Source of the DNA: a virus
Length of the DNA stretch: 23,467 bases
Strand: one strand, 5' to 3'
Virus record (IMG/VR): IMGVR_UViG_3300004463_000518
Span: 1 to 23,467 of that record
In this document: piece by piece, positions 1-6,218 of the stretch
How positions within the stretch are numbered: position 1 is the first letter of the stretch
Layout: each line of letters starts with the position of its first letter
Translations under genes and position numbers: made by a program
Notes under the pieces: generated by a model
Seen by the model: only the letters and a program-made list of their open reading frames with translations
The model's database searches: none
Told to the model about the DNA's origin: nothing

Positions 1-1
1 G

Positions 2-952
2 AAGTTGCTGCGCAAGCCGAACCCGTACATGACGATGCTGAACTTCCTCAAGTTCGTCGTCGTGAACATGGCGCTGCGCGGCAATGCGTTTGCCCTGGTC
101 GAGCGCAACCGCAACGGCGATGCGATAGGCCTCGTCCCGCTGGGCATCGACTCGGTCACCATCGACACCGACGAGGACCTGCTCTATTGGGTGCAACCCA
201 AGGACGCCGCCCGCTTCCCCGTTTCACCGGAGAACATGCTGCATTTCAAGATATTCAGCCTGGATGGCCTCGTCGGGATGTCGCCCATCGAGTATCAGGC
301 CGAAACCATGGGCCTGGCCAAGGCGGGGCAGCAGTGGTCATCGCGCTTCATGCGTAAGGGCGGCTTCACCGGTGGCTACGTCATCTACGAGCAGTTCCTG
401 ACCGATGCGCAGCAAAAGCAGATCCTCGCCAAGTTTCCGGACGTGCGTGAGGGCGATGCCGATGACATCGGCAAGATGGCCATCCTTCAGGGCAACCCCA
501 AGATCGTGCCCGCCGGGCTGAGTCAGAAAGACGCTCAGTTCATCGAGTCCCAGCAGTTCCAGGAAGAGGCGCTCGCCGGTATCTACGGCGTGCCGCTCTG
601 GCTCGCCAACCGCGCGGGCAAGACCTCGATCATGGGCTCGAACCTGGAGCAGCAGCTGATCGGCTTCGTCACCTTTGGCCTGAAGCCCTACATCGATGTG
701 GTCGAGGACGAGTTCAACGACAAGCTCTTTCGCTCATCCGGCCGCTTTGTCGAGTTCGTCGTGGAAGGCCTGCTGCGCGCGGACAGCGCCGGGCGCGCCG
801 CCTACTACACCGCGGCGCTAGGTGGCTCGGGCGGCTCGGGTTGGCTTTCGATCAACCAGGTGCGTGCCAAAGAAAACGAGCCGCCGCTCGATGGCGACGA
901 ATACAACCGGGTCACCCGATGGGAGATGCAGACCAATGCTCAGCAAACTTGA
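2..952 (+). CDS. Phage portal protein, HK97 family (5' end missing)
   Basis: Portal subunits form the dodecameric ring at one capsid vertex through which DNA is packaged and ejected, and to which the connector and tail attach. The reading frame is already open at the window edge, so the true start lies upstream. About 316 codons are visible against a usual 380-430 in the family, so roughly the first quarter is missing. The visible part shows portal-like features: an MTMLNFLKFVVVNMALRGNAF stretch near its start, the FKIFSLDGLVGMSPI motif, a region with a SQQFQEEALAGIYGVP motif, and a Gly-rich tail. The stop overlaps the protease start by 17 bp, the expected portal-protease-capsid order. The family call is from recognised motifs and context. 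No terminase is visible because the window starts too late. Confidence 0.93.
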   Translation, partial: KLLRKPNPYMTMLNFLKFVVVNMALRGNAFALVERNRNGDAIGLVPLGIDSVTIDTDEDLLYWVQPKDAARFPVSPENMLHFKIFSLDGLVGMSPIEYQAETMGLAKAGQQWSSRFMRKGGFTGGYVIYEQFLTDAQQKQILAKFPDVREGDADDIGKMAILQGNPKIVPAGLSQKDAQFIESQQFQEEALAGIYGVPLWLANRAGKTSIMGSNLEQQLIGFVTFGLKPYIDVVEDEFNDKLFRSSGRFVEFVVEGLLRADSAGRAAYYTAALGGSGGSGWLSINQVRAKENEPPLDGDEYNRVTRWEMQTNAQQT

Positions 953-1580
953 TTGCCCCTTCGAGGTGAAGGCCGCCGACGACGCCGGCAACTTCGAGGG
1001 TTACGCCGCGGTGTTCGACAACGTCGACCTGGGCGATGACGTCATCCTCAAGGGTGCATTCACCAGCGTCAAAACGGCGCGCAACGGTCGGCTGAAGCTC
1101 GCTCTGTATCACGACCTGACCCGGCTGGTCGGCACCTCTGAATTCAGCCAGGACGACCACGGCCTATACCTCAAGGGGCGCGTCAACCTCGCGGTCAGCT
1201 ACGCGCGCGACGCCTACGAGCTGATGAAGGACGGCTCGCTGGACAGCATGTCGATCGGCTTCAACACCCTGGAAGCGGACCACCAGCAACGCGCCGGCCG
1301 CAACGTGCGCGTCATCAAATCCGCTGAGCTCTGGGAGGCGTCGTTCGTGCCCTTCGGCATGAACCCCGAAGCCCAGGTGCTCAGCGTCAAGTCGGATATC
1401 CGGCTGTTCGAGAATGCCCTGCGCGAACGCATGGGGCTCTCCCAAAAGGAAGCGGCAGCAGTCGCTTCGCTCGGCTATCCCGCGCTGCGCCGTGACGGCG
1501 GCAGCGAGGCCACGGCGATCGTGGATGAGCTGAAAAGCATTTCCAACCTGTTCACCCACCATTTCGGAGTATCGCCATGA
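936..1580 (+). CDS. HK97-type prohead maturation protease
   Basis: This serine protease (peptidase family S78, HK97 gp4-like) is packaged into the procapsid, where it cleaves the capsid delta domains and itself before DNA packaging. The open frame extends back to 822, but ATG 936 is chosen because it gives the usual N-terminus, has GGGAG 10 bases upstream, and overlaps the portal by only 17 bp. The product is 214 aa, normal for the family. Visible motifs are FEGYAAVFDNVD (residues 19-31), the likely catalytic His59 in LALYHD, Ser106 in SMSIGF, and the WEASFVPFGMNPEA segment (133-146). The last residues overlap the capsid start in an ATGA, suggesting translational coupling. The catalytic residues are assigned by analogy with HK97 protease. 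Confidence 0.93.
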   Translation: MLSKLDCPFEVKAADDAGNFEGYAAVFDNVDLGDDVILKGAFTSVKTARNGRLKLALYHDLTRLVGTSEFSQDDHGLYLKGRVNLAVSYARDAYELMKDGSLDSMSIGFNTLEADHQQRAGRNVRVIKSAELWEASFVPFGMNPEAQVLSVKSDIRLFENALRERMGLSQKEAAAVASLGYPALRRDGGSEATAIVDELKSISNLFTHHFGVSP

Positions 1581-2770
1581 GCGAAGTGAAAGAGCTGAAA
1601 GAATCCATCGAGCTGCAACTGAAGAGCGGTTTCGAGGGCCTGCAAAAGAAGTACGACGCAGCAATTGCTGAAGTCGAGAAGGGCAACACCGTCACCGGTG
1701 ACCTGAAAAAGCAGATCGAAACCCAGAAGGGCGAGCTGCAGAAGGTCATCGACCAGGTGCAGGACCTCGAGCAGAAGGGCGTTCGCCTACGCGGCCAGCC
1801 GGGCGAAGGCAAGTCCTTCATCGACATGGTCAAGGGCGACGACAGCTACAAGGACCGTCAGAAGACCGGCCTCGCCCAGATCGAGGTGACCAAATCCGAC
1901 CTCGCCACCATGAAGGAAACCAAGGTCACCAGCGCTGGCCTTGTGGTGCCGAATTACGACCCCACCATTCAGCCCGGTCTCCGCCAGGAGCTGCGCATTC
2001 GCGACCTGCTGACCTCCATCCCGGTCAGCGGCCAGAGCTACAGCTACTTTAAGGAGCTCCTGCATACCCGTGGTGCCGGCACTGTCGCCGAGGGCGCGCT
2101 GAAGCCGACCAGCAACGTGACCTTCGAGACGGTCACCGACCGCATCAAGAAGATTGCGGTGTGGATGCCGGTGACCGACGAAGCATTGGATGACGTCCCG
2201 CAGCTGTTTGGCTACATCCAGGAGCTGCTGCGCTACGACCTCAAGCTCGAGGAGGAAGCACAGATCCTCAAGGGCGACGGTACCGGTGAGAACCTGAACG
2301 GCCTCATGACCCAGGCCACCACCTACGATGCCACGCTGACTAAAGCCGGCGACAAAGCCATCGACATCATGCGCCGTGGCATCTACCAGGTGCGCAAGCA
2401 GTCCAAGCTCTCGGCCGACGGCCTGGTCATGACCGAGCTGGACTGGATGAACATTGAGCTCGAGAAGGACTCGCAGAACCGTTACCTCTTCGCCAACCTT
2501 CAGGGCCTGGTCACGCCAGTGCTCTGGGGGCGCCCGGTAATCACCTCCGACAGCTTGGACGAGGGCGATGCAACCACCGGCGGCGAGTTCCTGGTTGCCA
2601 ACTTCGCGCGCGCCGCGATCCTCTTCGACCGCATGTCGTTCCTGTTCAAGATGGGCCTGATCAACGATCAGTTCATCAAGAACGAGCGCGCACTGCTCGT
2701 GGAAGAGCGTCTGGGACTTGGTGTGCGCCGCCGCGAGGCGCTGGTCAAGGGCCAGTTCCCGACCGCTTGA
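1577..2770 (+). CDS. Major capsid protein, HK97 fold
   Basis: This is the shell protein of the icosahedral head. The 397-aa product has the two-part structure of HK97 gp5. Residues 1 to about 62 are highly charged and heptad-like, as in the scaffolding delta domain. A linker follows, and the shell domain starts near residue 112, where VVPNYDP and QELRIRDLL resemble the mature N-terminus and first strand of HK97-type capsids. The adjacent protease would be expected to cut somewhere around residues 100-115; the exact site cannot be read from sequence. The start ATG overlaps the protease stop (ATGA). The gene ends in a hairpin. Whether this capsid makes HK97-like crosslinks cannot be judged here. 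Confidence 0.95.
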   Translation: MSEVKELKESIELQLKSGFEGLQKKYDAAIAEVEKGNTVTGDLKKQIETQKGELQKVIDQVQDLEQKGVRLRGQPGEGKSFIDMVKGDDSYKDRQKTGLAQIEVTKSDLATMKETKVTSAGLVVPNYDPTIQPGLRQELRIRDLLTSIPVSGQSYSYFKELLHTRGAGTVAEGALKPTSNVTFETVTDRIKKIAVWMPVTDEALDDVPQLFGYIQELLRYDLKLEEEAQILKGDGTGENLNGLMTQATTYDATLTKAGDKAIDIMRRGIYQVRKQSKLSADGLVMTELDWMNIELEKDSQNRYLFANLQGLVTPVLWGRPVITSDSLDEGDATTGGEFLVANFARAAILFDRMSFLFKMGLINDQFIKNERALLVEERLGLGVRRREALVKGQFPTA

Positions 2771-2790
2771 ACCACCCCATAGCCACACAT

Positions 2791-2820
2791 GAGGCCGGCG
2801 CATCGCCGGCCTCGTCATTT
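2791..2820 (+). terminator. Hairpin after the capsid gene
   Basis: A perfect 10-bp inverted repeat, GAGGCCGGCG and CGCCGGCCTC, is separated by the 3-base loop CAT and followed by GTCATTT. The T-tract is poor, so this may be a weak terminator or an mRNA-stabilising hairpin behind the highly expressed capsid gene. Confidence 0.5.
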
Positions 2821-2831
2821 CTGGAGCAGAT

Positions 2832-3203
2832 ATGAAAATCAAAGCCAAGTGGGGCTTCATCGGCAATGCGCGCCTGCTCGGCGTTGCGTCGTCCAAAGTG
2901 GTCGCCGGGCAGGTGTTCGATGACGTCGACGACGAGTATGCCCACACCCTGATCGGCAAAGGCCTGGCGCAGCCGGCGGTTGACGAACCCCCGGCCAAAC
3001 CAAAGCCCGCGGCGCAGCGCACCAACAAACCCGCCGCGCCAAAGGAAACCAAGCCGGCCGAGCCGCTGCAAACGCAACTGGTTCCGGCGCCTGAAGGCGC
3101 TGCGGCAGCACCGGAGGGCAACACCGCGACGGCTGACGCTTCGCAAAGTGAAGGCAATGACGCTGCCGATCTGGTGAACACCGAAGCGGGTGGTGACGCC
3201 TGA
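2832..3203 (+). CDS. Small Pro/Ala-rich protein of the head module, unknown function
   Basis: The 123-aa protein has two parts. Residues 1 to about 50 look folded, with a short basic beta-like start (MKIKAKWGFIGNARLLG) and then a DDEYAHTLIGKGLAQP segment. Residues 51-123 are low-complexity, rich in Pro, Ala, Lys and Glu, and probably disordered. Small proteins of this shape often sit between the capsid and connector genes of HK97-like prophages, where they may be capsid accessory or tail-attachment factors comparable in position to lambda FI. That comparison is positional only. ATG 2832 has GGAG five bases upstream, and the stop overlaps the next start (TGATG). I do not recognise a defined family with confidence. 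Confidence 0.75.
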   Translation: MKIKAKWGFIGNARLLGVASSKVVAGQVFDDVDDEYAHTLIGKGLAQPAVDEPPAKPKPAAQRTNKPAAPKETKPAEPLQTQLVPAPEGAAAAPEGNTATADASQSEGNDAADLVNTEAGGDA

Positions 3204-3535
3204 TGATCATCGACTGGGCCGCGCAGCCTGAATTGCTCGACAAGCTCAAGCTCCAGGTGCGCATCGATACGGACGAAGAGGACGAGCTGCTCAAGGGCTA
3301 CGTCGAAGCGGCGCTGGCCCATGTCGAACAGCACTGTGACCGCACCCTGGTGGTGGCCACCCCAGGGGTCGACCTTACGCCCGACCAGATGGAGCTGACT
3401 GCGGATGTCTGGCAGGCGGTTGTACTGCTGGTTGCTCATTGGTATGCGAATCGTGAGGCGGTGGTCATCGGGCCGGCAGTAACGACGGTGCCGTTGGCGT
3501 TCGAGCGGCTCCTCTGGTTCCGCAAGAGGTTCTAA
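3203..3535 (+). CDS. Head-tail connector, HK97 gp6-like
   Basis: Proteins of this family form the ring beneath the portal that links the packaged head to the tail. The 110-aa product is all-helical in character, and its N-terminal half carries the typical signature of a short LKLQVRIDTDEEDELLKGYV helix followed by AALAHVEQHCDR (residues about 14-49). This resembles the gp6/QLRG-type DNA-packaging proteins. The start overlaps the previous stop, implying co-translation. Its place after the capsid gene and before the adaptor and gp10-like genes is the canonical connector slot, which supports the call. Confidence 0.85.
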   Translation: MIIDWAAQPELLDKLKLQVRIDTDEEDELLKGYVEAALAHVEQHCDRTLVVATPGVDLTPDQMELTADVWQAVVLLVAHWYANREAVVIGPAVTTVPLAFERLLWFRKRF

Positions 3536-3618
3536 CAGGCTGCTTCCCGGCCGCTATTTCGGTGATTCCTTCTATAAATGTAGCAGGCGGAGGCCAGCCT
3601 TCCGCCAAGGTTGAAGAC

Positions 3619-3789
3619 ATGGCTATTTCCAGCGAAGAAGCTCTTGCCAGGATGACCGCCGCCCTTGAGGCCAACACGCAGGCGCTGCGCGAGCTGCGTG
3701 AAGCGCTACACGAAGATAGCGGCGACAGAGAAGAGAAGGGGGTAATGGTGCCCAGCTGTTATCTAGATGGCACGCCCCTCGGAGACTGA
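3619..3789 (+). CDS. Small coiled-coil protein, unknown function
   Basis: This 56-aa ORF starts at ATG 3619, with AAGG eight bases upstream. The frame is open back to a GTG at 3562, but that start lacks a good ribosome site and would leave an unlikely N-terminus. Residues 5-33 read as a single amphipathic helix (SEEALARMTAALEANTQ and following ALRELREAL), so a short coiled coil is plausible. It sits between the connector and the adaptor, with only one base between its stop and the next start. I do not recognise the family. Placement in the connector cassette suggests a virion-assembly accessory role, which is inference. Confidence 0.6.
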   Translation: MAISSEEALARMTAALEANTQALRELREALHEDSGDREEKGVMVPSCYLDGTPLGD

Positions 3790-3790
3790 C

Positions 3791-4126
3791 ATGCACGCTG
3801 GCAAACTCCGTCATCGGATGGTTATTCAGCGCCCGGTGCAGCAACAGGATCCGACTACAGGTGAAATCGTTTCGGCCTGGGAGGATGTGCCGCCAAAAGC
3901 TTGGGCGGCAATCGAGCCCTTAAGCGCGCGTGACTTCATTTCCGCTGCGGCTCAGCAGTCCGTTATCACAGCGCGCATCACCCTACGCTACCGCGCAGAT
4001 ATCAGTGCGGACATGCGGCTAGTGCATGGTGGGACCGTCTATAACATCCACGGCGTACTGGCTGACGCGGGGACGGGCCGTGAATACCTCACGCTTCCGG
4101 TTTCCGAAGGAATTTCGAATGGCTGA
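3791..4126 (+). CDS. Head-tail adaptor (head-tail joining protein family)
   Basis: This 111-aa protein matches the head-tail joining family (SPP1 gp16 / HK97 gp7-like), which makes the stopper ring at the head-tail interface. Typical features are the start MHAGKLRHRMVIQRP, a conserved TGEIVSAWEDV turn, the segment WAAIEPLSARDFISA, and a C-terminal beta hairpin with MRLVHGGTVYNIHGV. Starting at ATG 3791 places GGAG six bases upstream and gives the usual beginning (the frame is open back to 3767). It overlaps the gp10-like gene by 8 bp. Length and motifs fit the family well. Confidence 0.9.
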   Translation: MHAGKLRHRMVIQRPVQQQDPTTGEIVSAWEDVPPKAWAAIEPLSARDFISAAAQQSVITARITLRYRADISADMRLVHGGTVYNIHGVLADAGTGREYLTLPVSEGISNG

Positions 4127-4604
4127 CGGGCTCGACTTCACCCTGGTCGGCATGGAGTCGCTGATCGGTAAGCTAGGGTCGGTAAAATACGAGACTAAGC
4201 GCCGCAGCGGGCGAACGGCGTTGCGTAAAGCCGCGCTGCTGGTCGCGCACAAGGGTAAAGAGGGCGCGCTGGCATTAGATGATAGTGAAACGGGTCGCTC
4301 AATTGCCGACAACATCGCGGTGCGCTGGAATGGGAGGCTGAACAAGCGGACCGGTGACTTAGGTTTCCGTATCGGCGTACTGAAAGGCGCCGTGCTTGAA
4401 AATGGCGGTGACCTTGGATCCGGCAGCCCCACGCCGCACTGGCGCCTGCTGGAGTTTGGCACCGAGAAGATGCGTGCCCAGCCATTCATGCGTTCGGCTC
4501 TGGCCGACAACATCAGTGCCACCGTCAACGAGTTCGCCACCCACTATGAGAAGGGCCTGGACCGCGCCATCAAGCGCGCTGCGAAGAAAGGAACCACTGC
4601 ATGA
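4119..4604 (+). CDS. HK97 gp10-like tail-completion protein
   Basis: HK97 gp10-family proteins take part in finishing the tail so it can join the head. The chosen start, ATG 4119, has GAAGGA upstream and overlaps the adaptor by 8 bp; the frame is open back to 4026 only because of GC bias. The 161-aa product has the family layout: FTLVGMESLIGKLG at the start, a basic helix RTALRKAALLVAHKGKEGA, and near the C-terminus HWRLLEFGTEKMRAQPFMR, where the EFGT...PFMR motif is the family hallmark (residues about 112-126). The C-terminus is Lys/Ala-rich. It overlaps the next gene by 4 bp. Confidence 0.9.
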   Translation: MADGLDFTLVGMESLIGKLGSVKYETKRRSGRTALRKAALLVAHKGKEGALALDDSETGRSIADNIAVRWNGRLNKRTGDLGFRIGVLKGAVLENGGDLGSGSPTPHWRLLEFGTEKMRAQPFMRSALADNISATVNEFATHYEKGLDRAIKRAAKKGTTA

Positions 4605-4966
4605 CCGCGCCGATCTTTCCCGTTTGCGCCGCATCGGCGGCCGTAACCGCCTTGCTAGGCACTGGCCCCGTACGCTTATTTCCCTTTGGCGAAGCGCCTG
4701 AGGGTGTCGCCCGGCCTTATGCCGTGTGGCAGGTCGTTGGCGGGGCGCCTGACAGCCTGCTAGCCGGCGGCGCCGACATGGACGGCTATAGCCTGCAGGT
4801 CGATATTTACGCCGACACCGGCAGCAGCGCCGAGGCCGTGCGCGCGGCCCTGCGCGATGCCATCGACCCGCACGCCACCATTACCCGCTGGGCCGCGCCC
4901 CCGCGCGACCCTACGACCGGCCGCTACCGCGTTGGCTTTGACGTCGACTGGCTTGTGCCGCGCTGA
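4601..4966 (+). CDS. DUF3168-like tail terminator/completion protein
   Basis: The 121-aa protein has the arrangement of the DUF3168 (gp17/tail terminator) family, which caps the tail tube and interfaces with the head. It has an N-terminal helix with IFPVCAASAAVTALLG, then RPYAVWQVVGGAPDSLLAG, a central YSLQVDIYAD strand, a helix with AEAVRAALRDAI, and a C-terminal YRVGFDVDWLVPR strand. It is coupled to the gp10-like gene by an ATGA overlap and followed immediately by a strong terminator. It is the last gene before the tail-tube gene, which is the expected place. Confidence 0.88.
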   Translation: MTAPIFPVCAASAAVTALLGTGPVRLFPFGEAPEGVARPYAVWQVVGGAPDSLLAGGADMDGYSLQVDIYADTGSSAEAVRAALRDAIDPHATITRWAAPPRDPTTGRYRVGFDVDWLVPR

Positions 4967-4981
4967 CCGAACACCCCTGAC

Positions 4982-5004
4982 AACCCGCCCCGGCGGGTTT
5001 TTTT
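4982..5004 (+). terminator. Intrinsic terminator between the connector and tail modules
   Basis: An 8-bp GC-rich inverted repeat (AACCCGCC and GGCGGGTT, two-base loop) runs straight into seven T residues. This is a convincing rho-independent terminator in the plus direction. It lies in the middle of what should be a continuous late transcript, so it is probably read through or antiterminated. Confidence 0.85.
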
Positions 5005-5037
5005 ACGCCTGAAACAACCCGCAGAGGAAACCGCCCA

Positions 5038-5511
5038 ATGTCCATGAAGACGCAAGGCACGTCGCTGTTTTTGCTCGCCCCGGCCGCCACGGCCGTGCTG
5101 AAAATCCCCGGCGTGACCAACCTGAACCCCGGCGGCGCACCCGCCGACCAGATCGAAACCACCACCCTGGAAGACGGCGACAAGACGTCGATCAAGGGGC
5201 TGCGCTCGCCCGGCCAGGCCACCGCCACCGTGCAGGCCGACCCGCGCAAGCCCGAGCATGTGCAGCTTTATGAGCTGTCTCAAGACGAAAGCGACGCGAA
5301 CTGCCAGTGGGTGGTCGGCTGGAGTGACGGCACCGACGCCCCGACTGTTACCGACGGCCAGCTGACCCTGCCAACCACTCGCACTTGGTTCAAGTTTGAC
5401 GGCTACGTCTCCGATTTCCCGATGGATTTCCAAGGCAACACTGTGGTGACCACCCAGCTGGCTATCCAGCGTTCGGGCAAGGGCACCTGGCATCCGAAGG
5501 GTGGGGCCTAA
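5038..5511 (+). CDS. Major tail tube protein (lambda gpV-like)
   Basis: The 157-aa protein is predicted to polymerise as hexamer rings into the tail tube. It shows family features: an N-terminal short segment TQGTSLFLLAPAATAVLKIPGV, the acidic ETTTLEDGDK loop (residues 39-48, typical of tube proteins), and C-terminal strands with FKFDGYVSDFPMDFQ and NTVVTTQLAIQRSG. No C-terminal immunoglobulin-like domain is present, unlike full-length lambda gpV. AGAGGA lies nine bases before ATG 5038. It lies after the terminator at 4982 and directly before the tail-chaperone genes, the position of V in lambda. Confidence 0.92.
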   Translation: MSMKTQGTSLFLLAPAATAVLKIPGVTNLNPGGAPADQIETTTLEDGDKTSIKGLRSPGQATATVQADPRKPEHVQLYELSQDESDANCQWVVGWSDGTDAPTVTDGQLTLPTTRTWFKFDGYVSDFPMDFQGNTVVTTQLAIQRSGKGTWHPKGGA

Positions 5512-5514
5512 GCC

Positions 5515-5955
5515 ATGCAGCTGACCCTCGACACCCTGAAAGCCTCCGGGGCCTTTACCGGCCCCCCTGTCCTCAAGTCCATTACCTGGCAGAACGAAGC
5601 GGGCGAAAGCATCACCGCCGACGTTTACGTGCGCCGCCTGTCGTTCGCCACGCTGGTGGATGGCTACAAGGCCGCCGCCGCGGCGGGCTTCGACCCGGTG
5701 GCGCAGAAGATCGCGAGCTGTATCTGCGATGCCGAAGGCAAACCCGTGATGACGGCCGGCGACGTAAACGGCGAAGCCGACCCCGAGCGCGGCCCGCTGT
5801 GCGCCGCGCTGACCGAGGCCCTGCTGGCCGTGATTGGCGAGGTCAACGGGCTGGGAAAGAAGAAGGCGAAGCCGAAAGCGTCGACGAAATCTGGCACGAA
5901 CTCGTCCTCAACGGCATCGGCGGGCGCACCATCGCGGAAGCCAAAGAACGCCTGA
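5515..5955 (+). CDS. Tail assembly chaperone G (lambda gpG-like)
   Basis: The 146-aa protein is the zero-frame product of the G/G-T pair. In lambda these chaperones bind the tape-measure protein and bring tail-tube subunits to it; they are not in the finished tail. The sequence has the family's N-terminal LTLDTLKASGAF, then a beta-strand region, the helical segment FATLVDGYKAAAAAGFDPVA, and a Lys/Ser/Ala-rich C-terminal tail from about residue 115. The last 31 codons follow a slippery GGGAAAG and would be replaced in the G-T product. ATG 5515 comes three bases after the tube-protein stop. Confidence 0.88.
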   Translation: MQLTLDTLKASGAFTGPPVLKSITWQNEAGESITADVYVRRLSFATLVDGYKAAAAAGFDPVAQKIASCICDAEGKPVMTAGDVNGEADPERGPLCAALTEALLAVIGEVNGLGKKKAKPKASTKSGTNSSSTASAGAPSRKPKNA

Positions 5956-6167
5956 GCTTCGCCGAGTTTCGCCAGTGGCAGGCGTACCGCGAGCGCCGCG
6001 GTTCGCTAAACGTCGGCATGCGCGTGGAGTGGGGCAGTGCGCAGTTGGCCGCTATGTATGCCAGCCGCAACAGCAAGCGCCCCGAGGGTTACACCCCGTA
6101 CAGCTTCGCCACGCACCACGACGAGCCGGAACTGAGCCTGGAACGGGCCATGGAGACATGGACCTGA
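5515..6167 (+). CDS. Tail assembly chaperone G-T, made by -1 frameshift
   Basis: A -1 shift at the heptamer GGGAAAG (5853-5859; zero-frame reading G GGA AAG) joins the first 115 G codons to 102 codons in the -1 frame, giving about 217 aa. The T part has EEGEAESVDEIWHEL and then a clear protein-like sequence with AKERLSFAEFRQWQAYRERRG and SAQLAAMYASRNSKRPE, ending at TGA 6165-6167. It has no ribosome site of its own, as expected for a frameshift-made extension. Lambda uses the same heptamer. The low ratio of G-T to G is needed for tail assembly in lambda. The coding of the T segment and the heptamer phase are both visible; the shift itself is inferred. Confidence 0.85.
5853..5859 (+). promoter_or_regulatory. 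Slippery heptamer for programmed -1 frameshift
   Basis: GGGAAAG lies in the correct phase (G GGA AAG) for a tandem -1 slip to GGG AAA, as in lambda G-T. The downstream -1 frame stays open to 6167 and encodes a T-like domain. No downstream pseudoknot was assessed. Confidence 0.85.
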
Positions 6168-6177
6168 TTGCTTCTAC

Positions 6178-6198
6178 AGCCCGCTGCGGCGGGCTTTT
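6178..6198 (+). terminator. Intrinsic terminator before the tape-measure gene
   Basis: AGCCCGC and GCGGGCT form a 7-bp stem with loop TGCG, followed by TTTT. It lies in the 51-bp gap between the G-T stop and the tape-measure start, the same kind of place as the other internal terminators. Confidence 0.7.
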
Positions 6199-6218
6199 AA
6201 TTGCCCAGAGGAAAGGAC

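Noticed and set aside
1787-3439. A 550-aa minus-strand open frame antisense to the capsid region
   Set aside because: It spans several real plus-strand genes with well recognised products; composition is that of a complement shadow.
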